Positions 44,002 through 53,800 of a DNA stretch of 64,000 nt are shown here, piece after piece (within the stretch, counting starts at the first letter, position 1; each line of letters starts with the position of its first letter). A model generated the notes under the pieces. It was given only the letters and a program-made list of their open reading frames with translations, searched no databases and had not been told where the DNA came from. Source of the stretch: JABWBP01 sp964522165 (GTDB lineage Bacteria; Calditrichota; Calditrichia; RBG-13-44-9; J075); the NCBI GenBank assembly GCA_964522165.1, contig CAZFVV010000010.1:1-64000 (forward strand). Direction: 5' to 3'. A program made the translations under genes and the position numbers.

Positions 44002-44176
44002 CCGCATAGGCGTAAACCTAAGCGAGCGAAACCGTCAATCGGGGTTAAAACCCCTCTGTTTCGAGTAGGCTTCGTATTCCCCGACATTTATGCCGGGGAT
44101 AAGGGAAATAACACTAAAATCGGGGCTTTTAACCCCCAATCCTGACCGCAAATCCCTTAGATTTACGCCTATGCGG
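44002..44176. repeat. MITE-like element with 15-bp perfect terminal inverted repeats
   Basis: Bounded by CCGCATAGGCGTAAA and its exact complement TTTACGCCTATGCGG. It contains internal hairpins GGGGTTAAAACCCC, CCCCGACATTTATGCCGGGG and GGGGCTTTTAACCCC. No coding frame. Its layout recalls the element at 13594-13818, but the end sequences differ. Confidence 0.6.
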
Positions 44177-44202
44177 CCATCAGGGATTGGGGTTTCAAAA
44201 AT

Positions 44203-44231
44203 TTGTCAAGTTTTGTAAAGTTGTGTATAAA
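44203..44231 (+). promoter_or_regulatory. probable promoter of the tetR-efflux operon
   Basis: -35 TTGTCA (44203-44208), 17-nt spacer, -10 TATAAA (44226-44231). The leader to the tetR start would be about 215 nt. Confidence 0.55.
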
Positions 44232-44365
44232 CCATAGCCCGGCAGGGACGGTTGAAATTTTTAAAATTCTCAAATGTCACGTGATAGTACACTCTTAACG
44301 AGTATATCTCCTTCATCCTTTTTTCAACTTCATACCCAAAAAAATAAAATCGAAACATTCCCTTT

Positions 44366-44423
44366 GGCGGTTCGTTACAACCGCCTTAAATTAGACGTTC
44401 GACCAATTACGGAATCGGTCGAA
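44366..44423. promoter_or_regulatory. two inverted repeats, candidate TetR operators
   Basis: GGCGGTT-N6-AACCGCC (44366-44385) and TTCGACC-N12-GGTCGAA (44398-44423) lie 30-90 bases before the tetR start. They could be operators for autoregulation or leader hairpins. Confidence 0.45.
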
Positions 44424-44453
44424 AACATGATTGAATCAGGAGGAAAACGCTAC

Positions 44454-45044
44454 ATGTCCGGCACAAATGACCTTGCAAAAAGGAATTTGATCAAACAATC
44501 TGCCCGGAATTTGTTCTTCCATTTCGGGTTTACCAAAACCTCTATGGATGACATTGCCCGGCAGAGCGGCATGGCCAAACCGACTCTATACTATTATTAC
44601 ACCAACAAAGAGAGCATTTTCAACGAGATCGTGATCGAAGAGGCGCGGGCGTTCATGGACAGCGTGGAACAAAAACTGCCGGAAAATGCCCCGGCGGATG
44701 AAAAATTAGCCATCTTTTTTCGTACCACTTATTGGGATTTAAAGCAATATGCCGAAGAGATGGAGGAAGTGCCCTCCTATCTTTGCGACCACTCTCCGCA
44801 CGGGCGCCCGATTGTGGAGAAAATCAACGCCCTGTTTCGCGAAAAAATGCTGCCGATGTTGAGAGCCGGCAAAGAAGAAGGAGTGTTCGATTTCGAGGAT
44901 GAAGAAACCACCTCGGCGGCGCTGGTGTTTATGACCGATTTCTTGAATCTTGACTGGATGCACCGCCATCCGGAAAAATTGCGCGACCAGGTGGCGGAAA
45001 GAGTGATCGAAATTATTCTGAACGGACTGAAAAGGAGGCCTTGA
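44454..45044 (+). CDS. TetR/AcrR-family repressor of the efflux operon
   Basis: A 196-aa protein. The N-terminal helix-turn-helix is FTKTSMDDIARQSGMAKPTL then YYYYTNKESIF (about 25-55), the TetR hallmark. The C-terminal ligand domain is helical. ATG 44454 has AGGAGG ten bases upstream; the open frame goes 60 codons further, but without a better start. The stop overlaps the ATG of the TolC-like gene by one base, so it is translated with the efflux genes it probably controls. Confidence 0.88.
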   Translation: MSGTNDLAKRNLIKQSARNLFFHFGFTKTSMDDIARQSGMAKPTLYYYYTNKESIFNEIVIEEARAFMDSVEQKLPENAPADEKLAIFFRTTYWDLKQYAEEMEEVPSYLCDHSPHGRPIVEKINALFREKMLPMLRAGKEEGVFDFEDEETTSAALVFMTDFLNLDWMHRHPEKLRDQVAERVIEIILNGLKRRP

Positions 45045-46363
45045 TGCTCAAGCAAATTGTATTCATCATCCTGTCGTTCCTGGTTACCCAACTTTGGGGG
45101 AAAGAATATGACCTGCAAGCCGTACTAAAAATGGCCGATGAAAATAATAAACAGATTCAGTTAGCCCAGGCGGATTTAAAGACCGCGGCCGCGGAAAAAA
45201 CCAATGCCTTTTCCGCCGCCTATCCCCAAATTGACCTGAACGCCGGTTATAACCGCAATCTTAAAGAGAATATATTCTACTTTGTCGCTCCCGATCCGGT
45301 AACCGGTGAACAGGTTACCCAAAGCTTTAAAACCTCCTTTGCCAATGAATTCCGGGTAAACGCGGTTTTAGAGCAAACCATCCTCAGCTTCCAGGTGGGG
45401 TACGCCATCCAGGCGGCAAAATACTTTGATAAATTTACTAATTATAATTATGAGAATACCCGCCAGCGAATTTTAACCCGGGTAAAAACCGCCTTTTACG
45501 GCTGCATTCTGCTAAATGAGGCTTTAAAGGTGGCGGAAGATTCCGAAGCCAGCGCCAAAGACAACTACGAGAATATCAAGATCAAATATGAAGGCGGCAT
45601 CGCCTCGGAATTTGAACTGCTCCAGGCGGAAGTGCGCTGGCAAAACAGTATTCCCAGGAGCATTGCTGCGCGTCGGGATTATGAAACCGCTCTAAACAAT
45701 CTGAAAGTGCTCATCGGCGTCCCGGTTGAGGAACCCATTACCCTTAGCGGCAATATTTTAACCTACCCGGAGCTCCCGGAAATGCCCGCTTTTACCCAGG
45801 TAACGGAAAAGCGCCCCGATTATAATGCCCTGATGTGGGAGCAAAAACTGCATCAAAAAAACGTTAGCATCCAGAAGGCCAGGTACTATCCCACTTTGGA
45901 GGGTTCTTTTGCCTACTCTTATGCCGCAGTTTCCGACCAGTTCAAGCTGGAACAGGATAACGATAATTACACCCTGGGGCTTTCCCTGCAAATTCCCATC
46001 TTTTCCGGGGGCAGCCGCCTGGCGCAGGTGCGTAAAGCCAGCGCGGACGTTGACCGGGTAACTACCCGGATTGCCGAAGCCAACGATAATATCCGGGTGG
46101 AGTTGGAAAACCTTCAACTGAGTTTAAAGGAAGCCATGCAGCGCATCCAGGCCACCCAAAAAGCGGTGCAATCCGCCCGCCGCGCCTTCGAGATCGCCGA
46201 AACCCGGGTGGAGAACGGCCTTTCTACCCAGGTAGAATTGAAAGACAGCCGGGTGGCCTTAGACCTGGCGCAAATCGAATACCTGACCGCCATCTACGAC
46301 TACCTGAGCGCCTATTTCGACTGGCAACTGGCCACCGGGACGTTTTCGGAAAGTGGTTTTTAA
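45044..46363 (+). CDS. TolC-family outer-membrane efflux protein
   Basis: A 439-aa protein with a signal peptide (MLKQIVFIILSFLVTQLWG). Two related halves of long alpha-helices carry DLQAVLKMADENNKQIQLAQADLKTAAAEK-type heptads and a YEGGIASEFELLQAEVRW motif (about 180-200), with a second SRVALDLAQIEYLTAIYDYLSA-like part near the end. It forms the outer-membrane tunnel for the RND pump. AGGAGG precedes the start. Confidence 0.9.
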   Translation: MLKQIVFIILSFLVTQLWGKEYDLQAVLKMADENNKQIQLAQADLKTAAAEKTNAFSAAYPQIDLNAGYNRNLKENIFYFVAPDPVTGEQVTQSFKTSFANEFRVNAVLEQTILSFQVGYAIQAAKYFDKFTNYNYENTRQRILTRVKTAFYGCILLNEALKVAEDSEASAKDNYENIKIKYEGGIASEFELLQAEVRWQNSIPRSIAARRDYETALNNLKVLIGVPVEEPITLSGNILTYPELPEMPAFTQVTEKRPDYNALMWEQKLHQKNVSIQKARYYPTLEGSFAYSYAAVSDQFKLEQDNDNYTLGLSLQIPIFSGGSRLAQVRKASADVDRVTTRIAEANDNIRVELENLQLSLKEAMQRIQATQKAVQSARRAFEIAETRVENGLSTQVELKDSRVALDLAQIEYLTAIYDYLSAYFDWQLATGTFSESGF

Positions 46364-46383
46364 CATAAATAAGCGAGTACATC

Positions 46384-46432
46384 CATTGACGATTGACAAC
46401 CATCAACGGACAACCAACGCCTGACAACAAAC
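46384..46432. repeat. heptameric ATTGACN/CAACNNN repeat
   Basis: Units ATTGACG-ATTGACA-ACCATCA-ACGGACA-ACCAACG-CCTGACA lie between the TolC-like and adaptor genes. Confidence 0.6.
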
Positions 46433-46457
46433 ATATTTTTTTGAGTAAGGAGAACCC

Positions 46458-47522
46458 ATGCAGAAGATCACTTTAAAAGCACAAGCCAGACCCTACGGCG
46501 CGGTATTGATGATTCTCGCTTCGCTGTTGTTCATGCAGTGCGGCGACGAGGGAAACGCGGAAGCCTCGGCGGCAAAAATCGAAAAAGTTATTCCGGTGAA
46601 AACCATCTCCCTGGAGGCGCAATCCTTCGAGGACTATTTGCAAGTTACCGGCACGGTAAACGCCCGCAACCACATTAATATTATTGTGGAAGAGGGAGGC
46701 ATCTTGAAAAAGGTGCCCATCGACAAGGGCCGCCGGGCCGCCGCGGGGGATACCCTGGCGATTCTGGAAAATAAGATGCTGGAAGCCGGCTACCACCAGG
46801 CCCGGGCTGCTTTGCAGCAAGCGGAATTGGACCATCGCAGCAAGAAAGTGCTTTTCGAGAAGCGCGCCATTTCGGAAAATGAATATCTGAACGCCAAATA
46901 CGCCCTCGACGCCGCCAATGCCGCCTACGAAATGGCCAGTGTGCGTTATAGCAAGTTGTCCATCACTGCCCCGTTGAAGGGATTGGTGAACAACCGTTAC
47001 TACGATTTGGGCGCTTATGCCAATCCCATGACCCCAATTTTTGAATTTATCGACAATGATTATATGAAAATCCGCGCCGGGGTTGCGGAACGGTTCCTAG
47101 GGGATATTAACATCGGCACCCCGGTGGAAGTTACCTTCGACGCCTACCCGGATATGAAGATCGACGCCAAAATTAGTTTTATCTCCGGAAGCGTTGCTCC
47201 CGAAAATCGTACCGTGGAGATCGAAATCCAGGTGCCCAACCAGGGCGGCAAGTTGGCTCCGAACATGATCGCGAACGTTCGGGTATTGCGCCAGAGCTAC
47301 CGCGACCGGGTGGTGATTCCCCTGGATGCCCTGATCCAGTCCGAAGAGGGTTGGTACGTATTTGTATCGAATAGCCATCACGCCAGGAAAATCTATGTAG
47401 AAAAGGAAGCGGTTTACGAAAACCGGGTGCTGGTTAGCGGTCTGGAACCGGGCCAACAACTGGTGGTGGTCGGGCACCACGAATTGAGCGACGGGGACTC
47501 GCTGCAAATCGTGAATAACTGA
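46458..47522 (+). CDS. RND efflux periplasmic adaptor lipoprotein
   Basis: A 354-aa protein. A lipobox (LLFMQC, Cys about 28) anchors it. The membrane-fusion domains follow: a lipoyl half-motif (VTGTVNARNHINIIVEEGGI), a coiled-coil hairpin (about 105-150), the second lipoyl half (LSITAPLKGLVNNRYYDLGAY) and a beta-barrel part. It links the RND pump to TolC. AAGGAGAACCC precedes the ATG. Confidence 0.92.
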   Translation: MQKITLKAQARPYGAVLMILASLLFMQCGDEGNAEASAAKIEKVIPVKTISLEAQSFEDYLQVTGTVNARNHINIIVEEGGILKKVPIDKGRRAAAGDTLAILENKMLEAGYHQARAALQQAELDHRSKKVLFEKRAISENEYLNAKYALDAANAAYEMASVRYSKLSITAPLKGLVNNRYYDLGAYANPMTPIFEFIDNDYMKIRAGVAERFLGDINIGTPVEVTFDAYPDMKIDAKISFISGSVAPENRTVEIEIQVPNQGGKLAPNMIANVRVLRQSYRDRVVIPLDALIQSEEGWYVFVSNSHHARKIYVEKEAVYENRVLVSGLEPGQQLVVVGHHELSDGDSLQIVNN

Positions 47523-47533
47523 AAGAGGATAAA

Positions 47534-50500
47534 ATGAAAATAACCAATGTTGCATTATCGTTAAAAACCAGCGTGTTCGTCTCCCTGGTGATTGTGACCA
47601 TCCTGGGGCTGACCTCCTACCTGAATTTGCCGGTAGAATCTTTCCCGGATATCAAGCAGCCGGTAGTGTTTGTAGCAGTGCCGTACGTTGGGGTTGCCCC
47701 GGCGGATATGGAAACCCTGATCGCCCAGCCGATTGAAGATAAACTGAAAGAAATCGCCAAAATCAAAAAGCTTACCTCAAGCAGCAACGAGGGTTTCACC
47801 ACCGTCGTGGCGGAATTCGAGCCGGATATGGATATCGACGAAGCGGTGCGAAAAGTGCGCGAGAAGGTGGACCAGGCCAAACCGGATCTTCCCGATGACC
47901 TGGAGGAGCCGCTGATCCAGGAAATCAATTTTGAAAATATCCCTATCATGGTGGTAAGCATTACCGGGGAACAATCCCTGGTGCGGCTGAAAAAGATCGC
48001 AGAGGATTTGCAAGACAAATTCGAAGAAGTGCCCGGGGTGCTGGAAGCGAATCTCTCCGGGGGATTAACGCGGGAAGTAAAAGTGAATGTGAACCCGGCC
48101 CGGCTGGAATATTACAACTTAGGGGTGGACGACGTCATCAACGCCATCCGGGATGAAAACCTCACCATACCGGGTGGCTCCATGGAAAGCTCGGCGTTGA
48201 AATGGACCGTGCGGGTTCCGGGGGAATTCCAATCCGTGGAGGAGATCAACAATATTGTCGTAAAAACCAAAAACGGATCTCCGGTTTATCTTCGCGACCT
48301 GGCCGAGGTCTATTTCGGATTCAAAGACCAGGAAAGCTACTCCCGGCTCAACGGCAACCCCAGCGTCACCCTTTCGGTGCAAAAACGCAGCGGGGAAAAT
48401 ATCATCCGCATTATCGATGATCTCAAGAAAATCCTGGAAGAAGAGAGCAAAAATTTTCCCGCCAGCACCCGTTACGTGGTGGTCACCGATTTTTCGGAAG
48501 ATATCCGCAGCATGGTCAGCGACCTGGAAAACAACATCATTGCCGGGCTGCTGTTAGTGATGTGGGTGCTCTATTTCTTCATGGGCTGGCGGAACGGGCT
48601 GCTGGTGAGTATCGCCATTCCCTTCTCGATGCTGATTTCTTTTATCGTGATCAGCATGCTCGGCTACACTTTGAACATGGTGGTGCTCTTCAGCCTGATC
48701 CTGGCCCTGGGGATGTTGGTGGACAACGCCATCGTCATCGTCGAAAATATTTACCGCCATCACCAGGAGGGAAAAAGTTTGATGAAAGCCGCGGCGGAAG
48801 GAACCGGCGAAGTGGGGGTGGCGGTGACCACCTCCACGATTACCACGGTGCTGGCCTTCCTGCCGATGCTGTTCTGGGAGGGCATCGTGGGCGAATTCAT
48901 GAAATTTTTGCCCATTACGGTAATCATCACCCTTTCCTGCTCCCTGCTGGTGGGGCTGGTATTCAACCCGGTGATCGCCTCCAGTTTCCTGAAATTAGAT
49001 GAAAAGATGAGCCGCCTGCCGGGCGACCGCCTGCTGCGCTGGCTGACCGCCCATTACGAGCCTTCCCTGAACTGGGCGCTGCGGCATCGAAAATTATCCT
49101 TCGGATTGATGCTGGCAGGATTTTTCGGGATGTTGATCTTTTACGGGATCGCCAACCACGGGGTGGAATTTTTCCCGGCCGGCCAACCCAACCAGATCTA
49201 CGTGGAAGTGGAAGCGCCCCTGGGAACCCGCCTGGAGGCCTCCGACCAGATCGTGAAAGAAGTGGAGCAGCGCATCCAGGATACCCCGGATTTGAAAAAC
49301 TACGTGGTCGACGTGGGAAGCTCCGCCAATATGTTCGATTTCGGTTCCAGCGGCGGCTCCTCTCACAAATCCATGGTGACCATAGATCTGAAGAAGAAAT
49401 ACGAACGGGAACAAAACTCCTATCTCACCATGGAGCAGGTGGAACAGAAACTCCAGGGCATTCCCGGGGCGCGGATCGACCTGAGCAAGCCCGACGAAGG
49501 GCCGCCTACCGGGAAAGCGGTGGAAATCCAGATCAAAGGAGAAAACTTTGCGGCTCTCTCGGAAGTTTCCGAGCGGATCATCAAGCAGATCAAAGACGTT
49601 CCCGGCATTGCCAAGCTGAAAAGCGACTATGAAAAAGGAAAGCCGGAAGTGCGCATCCGCATCGACCGCGAAAAAGCGGCCCTGTTCGGCCTCAATACCG
49701 CCATGGTCGCCGGCACCATTCGCACCGCGATAAACGGCACCGAGGCCTCCGAATACCGGGTGGGAACCGATGAATATGACATTACGGTGCGGTTCAGCAA
49801 GGATTACCGCAAGAGCTATAACGATTTGCTGAACCTAACCGTCTTTCACGAAGGGGTGCACTATCCCCTGGCCAATTTCGCAGCGGTGGATTTTACCTCC
49901 GGCCTGAGCAAAATCAACCACGTGGAGGGTGACCGGGTGGTAACCATTACCGCGGACGCGATCGGGCGCACCTCTGCGGAAGTGCTAGCGGATTGCAAAG
50001 AGCGGTTGGAAGATTTTTCCCTGCCCCAGGGATACAGCCTCAGTTTTGCCGGGCAGGACCAGGAGCAGCAGAAAGCGGCGGACTTTTTGATGCGCGCGTT
50101 TATGGTGGCCATTCTGTTGATTTTCTTCGTGCTGGTGATGCAGTTCAATTCCGTTACCCTGCCCTTCGTGATTATGTTTACGGTGATCCTCTCCCTCTTC
50201 GGGGCATTCGCCGGGCTGCTGATCAGCTTCAAGCCTTTCGGGATCATTATGACCGGGATCGGGGTGATTTCCCTCGCCGGGGTGGTGGTGAACAACGCCA
50301 TCGTGTTGATCGACTACATCCAGAAACTGCGCTCCCGCGGCCTGCCCAAGCGCGACGCCATCATCGAGGCCGGGAAAACCCGTATGCGCCCGGTACTGCT
50401 CACCGCCATAACGACTATCTTAGGGCTGGTTCCCCTGACCGTGGGCATCAACATCGACTTCATCGGCTTGTTTAAAGGCGATTTCAGCAAGTTTATCCAA

Positions 50501-50707
50501 TTGGGGGCGGAGAGCTCCCAGTGGTGGAGCGGCATGGGCGTGGTGGTCATCTTCGGGTTGCTGTTTGCCACCGCCCTCACCCTGATCGCGGTTCCGTTGA
50601 TGTACGACATGACCAGCGACCTGGTGCCCAACCTGGCGAAGAAATTCTCCCGCCGCAAAACCAGGGAAGAAGCGCCAGGAATGACCGGGGACCCGCAGGT
50701 TTCCTGA
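47534..50707 (+). CDS. RND-family efflux transporter (HAE1/AcrB-like)
   Basis: A 1057-aa protein of normal RND size with twelve predicted helices and two large periplasmic loops. TM4 has LALGMLVDNAIVIVENIYRHH (Asp-Asn pair, about 394-414), the proton-relay hallmark of the HAE families rather than the heavy-metal type. The matching C-terminal half has GVVVNNAIVLIDYIQKLR. It exports drugs, lipids or other hydrophobic compounds; the substrate cannot be told. It starts 11 bases after the adaptor stop. Confidence 0.93.
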   Translation: MKITNVALSLKTSVFVSLVIVTILGLTSYLNLPVESFPDIKQPVVFVAVPYVGVAPADMETLIAQPIEDKLKEIAKIKKLTSSSNEGFTTVVAEFEPDMDIDEAVRKVREKVDQAKPDLPDDLEEPLIQEINFENIPIMVVSITGEQSLVRLKKIAEDLQDKFEEVPGVLEANLSGGLTREVKVNVNPARLEYYNLGVDDVINAIRDENLTIPGGSMESSALKWTVRVPGEFQSVEEINNIVVKTKNGSPVYLRDLAEVYFGFKDQESYSRLNGNPSVTLSVQKRSGENIIRIIDDLKKILEEESKNFPASTRYVVVTDFSEDIRSMVSDLENNIIAGLLLVMWVLYFFMGWRNGLLVSIAIPFSMLISFIVISMLGYTLNMVVLFSLILALGMLVDNAIVIVENIYRHHQEGKSLMKAAAEGTGEVGVAVTTSTITTVLAFLPMLFWEGIVGEFMKFLPITVIITLSCSLLVGLVFNPVIASSFLKLDEKMSRLPGDRLLRWLTAHYEPSLNWALRHRKLSFGLMLAGFFGMLIFYGIANHGVEFFPAGQPNQIYVEVEAPLGTRLEASDQIVKEVEQRIQDTPDLKNYVVDVGSSANMFDFGSSGGSSHKSMVTIDLKKKYEREQNSYLTMEQVEQKLQGIPGARIDLSKPDEGPPTGKAVEIQIKGENFAALSEVSERIIKQIKDVPGIAKLKSDYEKGKPEVRIRIDREKAALFGLNTAMVAGTIRTAINGTEASEYRVGTDEYDITVRFSKDYRKSYNDLLNLTVFHEGVHYPLANFAAVDFTSGLSKINHVEGDRVVTITADAIGRTSAEVLADCKERLEDFSLPQGYSLSFAGQDQEQQKAADFLMRAFMVAILLIFFVLVMQFNSVTLPFVIMFTVILSLFGAFAGLLISFKPFGIIMTGIGVISLAGVVVNNAIVLIDYIQKLRSRGLPKRDAIIEAGKTRMRPVLLTAITTILGLVPLTVGINIDFIGLFKGDFSKFIQLGAESSQWWSGMGVVVIFGLLFATALTLIAVPLMYDMTSDLVPNLAKKFSRRKTREEAPGMTGDPQVS

Positions 50708-50790
50708 GTGTTATGGCGTTCGAGTGCGAGGATTCCGAAACATTATAACACGAAAACATCGTCGCCCCTGTTGCGGCGCATCGTTTCTAT

Positions 50791-50830
50791 AAAAACAAAA
50801 GGCAGGCCGTTTGGCCTGCCTTTTGTTTTT
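50791..50830. terminator. bidirectional intrinsic terminator
   Basis: An 18-bp perfect stem (AAAACAAAAGGCAGGCC and its complement) with a GTTT loop, A-rich on one side and T-rich on the other. It serves the convergent efflux operon and tricorn gene. Confidence 0.92.
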
Positions 50831-50860
50831 TAGAGAAGAAAACCTTGGCGTTTGCGGAAA

Positions 50861-53800
50861 TCACTTCTTATCCGGGAACGGCGGAATCGCCGGGAGGGTT
50901 TGTTCCTTGGTTTTCAGCTCTTCTAAGATCACTTCAATCGCTTTATTGAGCTGCTGGTCTTCCCCGGCGAACTCTTTGGCGGGATCGTTATCCACCCAAA
51001 TGTCCGGGTCCACCCCGTAGCCTTCGATTACCCACTGCTTGCCGGCGACGTCGTAAGAAGCAAACTCCGGTTTATTCAGAAATCCACCGTCTAACAGCGG
51101 CAGGCTGCCGCGAATTCCCACGGTGCCGCCCCAACTGCGCTTGCCGATCAGCTTGCCCATGTTATACTTTTTGAAGCGATAGGGGAAAATATCTCCGTCG
51201 GAAGCGGAAAATTCATCCAACAGGCAGGCCATGGGACCCAGGAACGCCGTGCCGGGATCCGGAGAGGGGGCCGCGTTCCGCGCCATGTCCACCATAACGA
51301 TTTCCCGCCGCAGCCGTTCGATGATCTGGGGAGAAACGTTGCCGCCCCCGTTGCCGCGCACGTCGATGATCAGCGCCTTCTTGCGCAACTGGGGATAAAA
51401 GTGCTTGATGAACTCGTTCAGCCCGTCAACCCCCATGTTGGGAATGTGAACGTAGCCGGCCTTGCCGTTGGTCGCCTTGCTGACCTTCTCGATATTCCCC
51501 TGCACCCACTGGTAGTAATAGAGGTCCGATTCGTCCCTGGTGGGGATAACGGTCACTTCCCGGCTGCCCGTTTCGGAGGGTTGGGAATTGACTTTCAGCG
51601 CCACTTGCTTATCCGCGGTATTGATCAGCGCTTCGTAAATATTGCCCATCAGGTTAGTGGGCTGGCCGTTTACCGCCAGAATGTAATCGCCTTCCTTCAC
51701 GTTCACGCCCACCTCGGTAAGGGGGGAACGGCGGCCTTTATCCCAGTTTTCTCCTTTCAGGATTTTCTTGATGCGATAGTATTTTGAGGCGGCGTCGCGC
51801 TCCAGTTCCGCTCCTAACAAGCCCATTTGAATGCGCTTCGCTTCCGGGCGCTCGCCCCCGCCCACGTAGGCGTGCCCCACGTTTATCTCGCCGATCATCT
51901 CCCCGATGATGTAGGTCAAATCGTTGCGGTGATTCACGTGCTTCACCAGCGGCTGGTACTGCTGGCGCACCGCCGCCCAATCCAACCCGTGCATGTTGGG
52001 GGCGTAGAAAAAGTCGCGCATCTGCCGCCAGGTCTCGTTGAATATCTGGTTCCACTCCGCGTGGCGGTCTAAACGCATTTCCATACCGGAGAGGTTGAGC
52101 TTGTCCTTCATCTCGATCTTGCCTTTGGGCAGGTCGATGATGGCGTAGGAACCGCCCTGGCCCACCAGCATCTTCTTCCCGTTCGCGGAAATCTCATAGC
52201 CGTCGATCTGCCCTAACTCGGTTTCTTTTTGCTTCTTCAAATCGTACAGGAACAGTAGCGGTTTTTCATCCTTGCTGCCCTGGCGGATGTAATACACGTT
52301 ATCTTCCAGGCAGGAAATATTGCGGTAGTTGGACGCGGAAACCGGCAGCGCAATGATGCGGTCTTTCAGGCCGTCGGTATCCACTTTCACCGCCACGGCT
52401 TTCTTTTCCTCTTTCTTTTCTGCTTCCGCATCTTTCCCCTTTTTCTCTTTGTCTTTATCCTTTACCCCTTCCCCCTCATCCTTTTTAATTTCCACCTCAT
52501 CGCTTTTCGGTTTGAAGGGTGATTCCACCTCTTTGGACAGGGTGATCAGGTACACCCGCTCCATATCCTGGTAGATGTGGTTCCATTCCGTCCAGCCGTA
52601 AATGGGGGTGAAGTCGCGGTTAGAAACAAACAAAAGGTATTTCCCGTCCGCGCTGAACGCCGGGGAAGCGGAATCATACCATCCGTCGGTGACCTCCACG
52701 GTCTGTTTTTGATCGACCGAGTAGAGGTAAATCTTCTGCATGGTTTCTTCTTCATATTTCGCGTAGGCGATCCATTTGCTGTCCGGCGACCAGGCGTAGT
52801 CGTCGAATTCCCAGGCCGTGGCCTTCGCTACCTCGGTAATCTGTTTGGTATCGATGTCAACGTAGCGCAGGCGCAGCTTTTTGTCGCTCCAGAGTAGTTT
52901 TTTGCTGTCCGGCGACCAGTAAGGCTGGTAATAATAGGTATCCGCGCCTTTGGTGATCTGCACCGGCTCGCCCCGGCCGTCCTGGGCAACGATATAGATT
53001 TCGTTTTCGCCGGATTTGTCGGAGAGGAACGCGATCCACTTGCCGTCCGGCGACCACTTGGAGTTGCGCTCGTGCACCCCGGAGGTATTGGTCAAATTGC
53101 GGGTAGGCCCGTGTTCCGCGGGAACGGTAAAGACCTCCCCGCGGGCCCCGAACAGGGCGCGCTTGCCGTCCGGGGAGATTTCATAGTTGGTGACGTTTTT
53201 GCTTACGTTTTCCAACCCGCCGCGCCCGGCGCTGAAATCTTCTTTGATCGAAATAGGCACTTTGGCGGCGGTTTCCGCGGCCAGGTCAAAGCGGTAAATA
53301 TACCCGGCGTTCTCGAACACGATTGCCCCTTTGCCGAGGGACGGGAATTTGATGTCGAAATCGCTGAAGCTGGTGTGTTGTTTGATTTCTTTGCTGGTAA
53401 GATCGTAGGAGTAAAGGTTCATGCGTTTGTCGCGGTCGGAGAGGAAGTAAATCTTATTCCCCGCCCACATCGGGATAATGTCCTGCGCCGGGTCGTTGGT
53501 AATATTCTCCAGTTGCCCGGTCTTGAAATCGAACACCCAGACGTCATCGGCCATGCCGCCGCGGTAGCGTTTCCAGGTGCGGAATTCCCGGAACACCCGG
53601 TTGTAGGCCATTTTGCTGTCGTCCGGGGAGAAAGAGCAGAACCCGCCCCGGGGCAGCGGCAGTTGCCGGGGCATTTCGCCTTCAACGGAGACGGAATAGA
53701 GCTGCCCGGTGAAATCGTTGAAAGATTTCATACGGGAGCGGAACACGATCTCGTTGCCCTGGTTTTTCCAGGCCATCACGATATTGTTGGGACCCATGCG

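Larger units (their letters stand above)
43770..44453. other. 684-bp non-coding region upstream of tetR
   Basis: No gene I can support. 43790-44001 is GC-rich with the appearance of a dispersed repeat (alternating caccaggctcccgggg and cttatcccgggctatgg stretches). A 175-bp inverted-repeat element follows at 44002-44176, and then the promoter and leader of tetR. Confidence 0.5.

Noticed and set aside
43558..44145. Forward frames running from carH into the repeat region downstream
   Set aside because: They cross the carH stop in another phase and continue through inverted repeats. The composition is that of a repeat translation.
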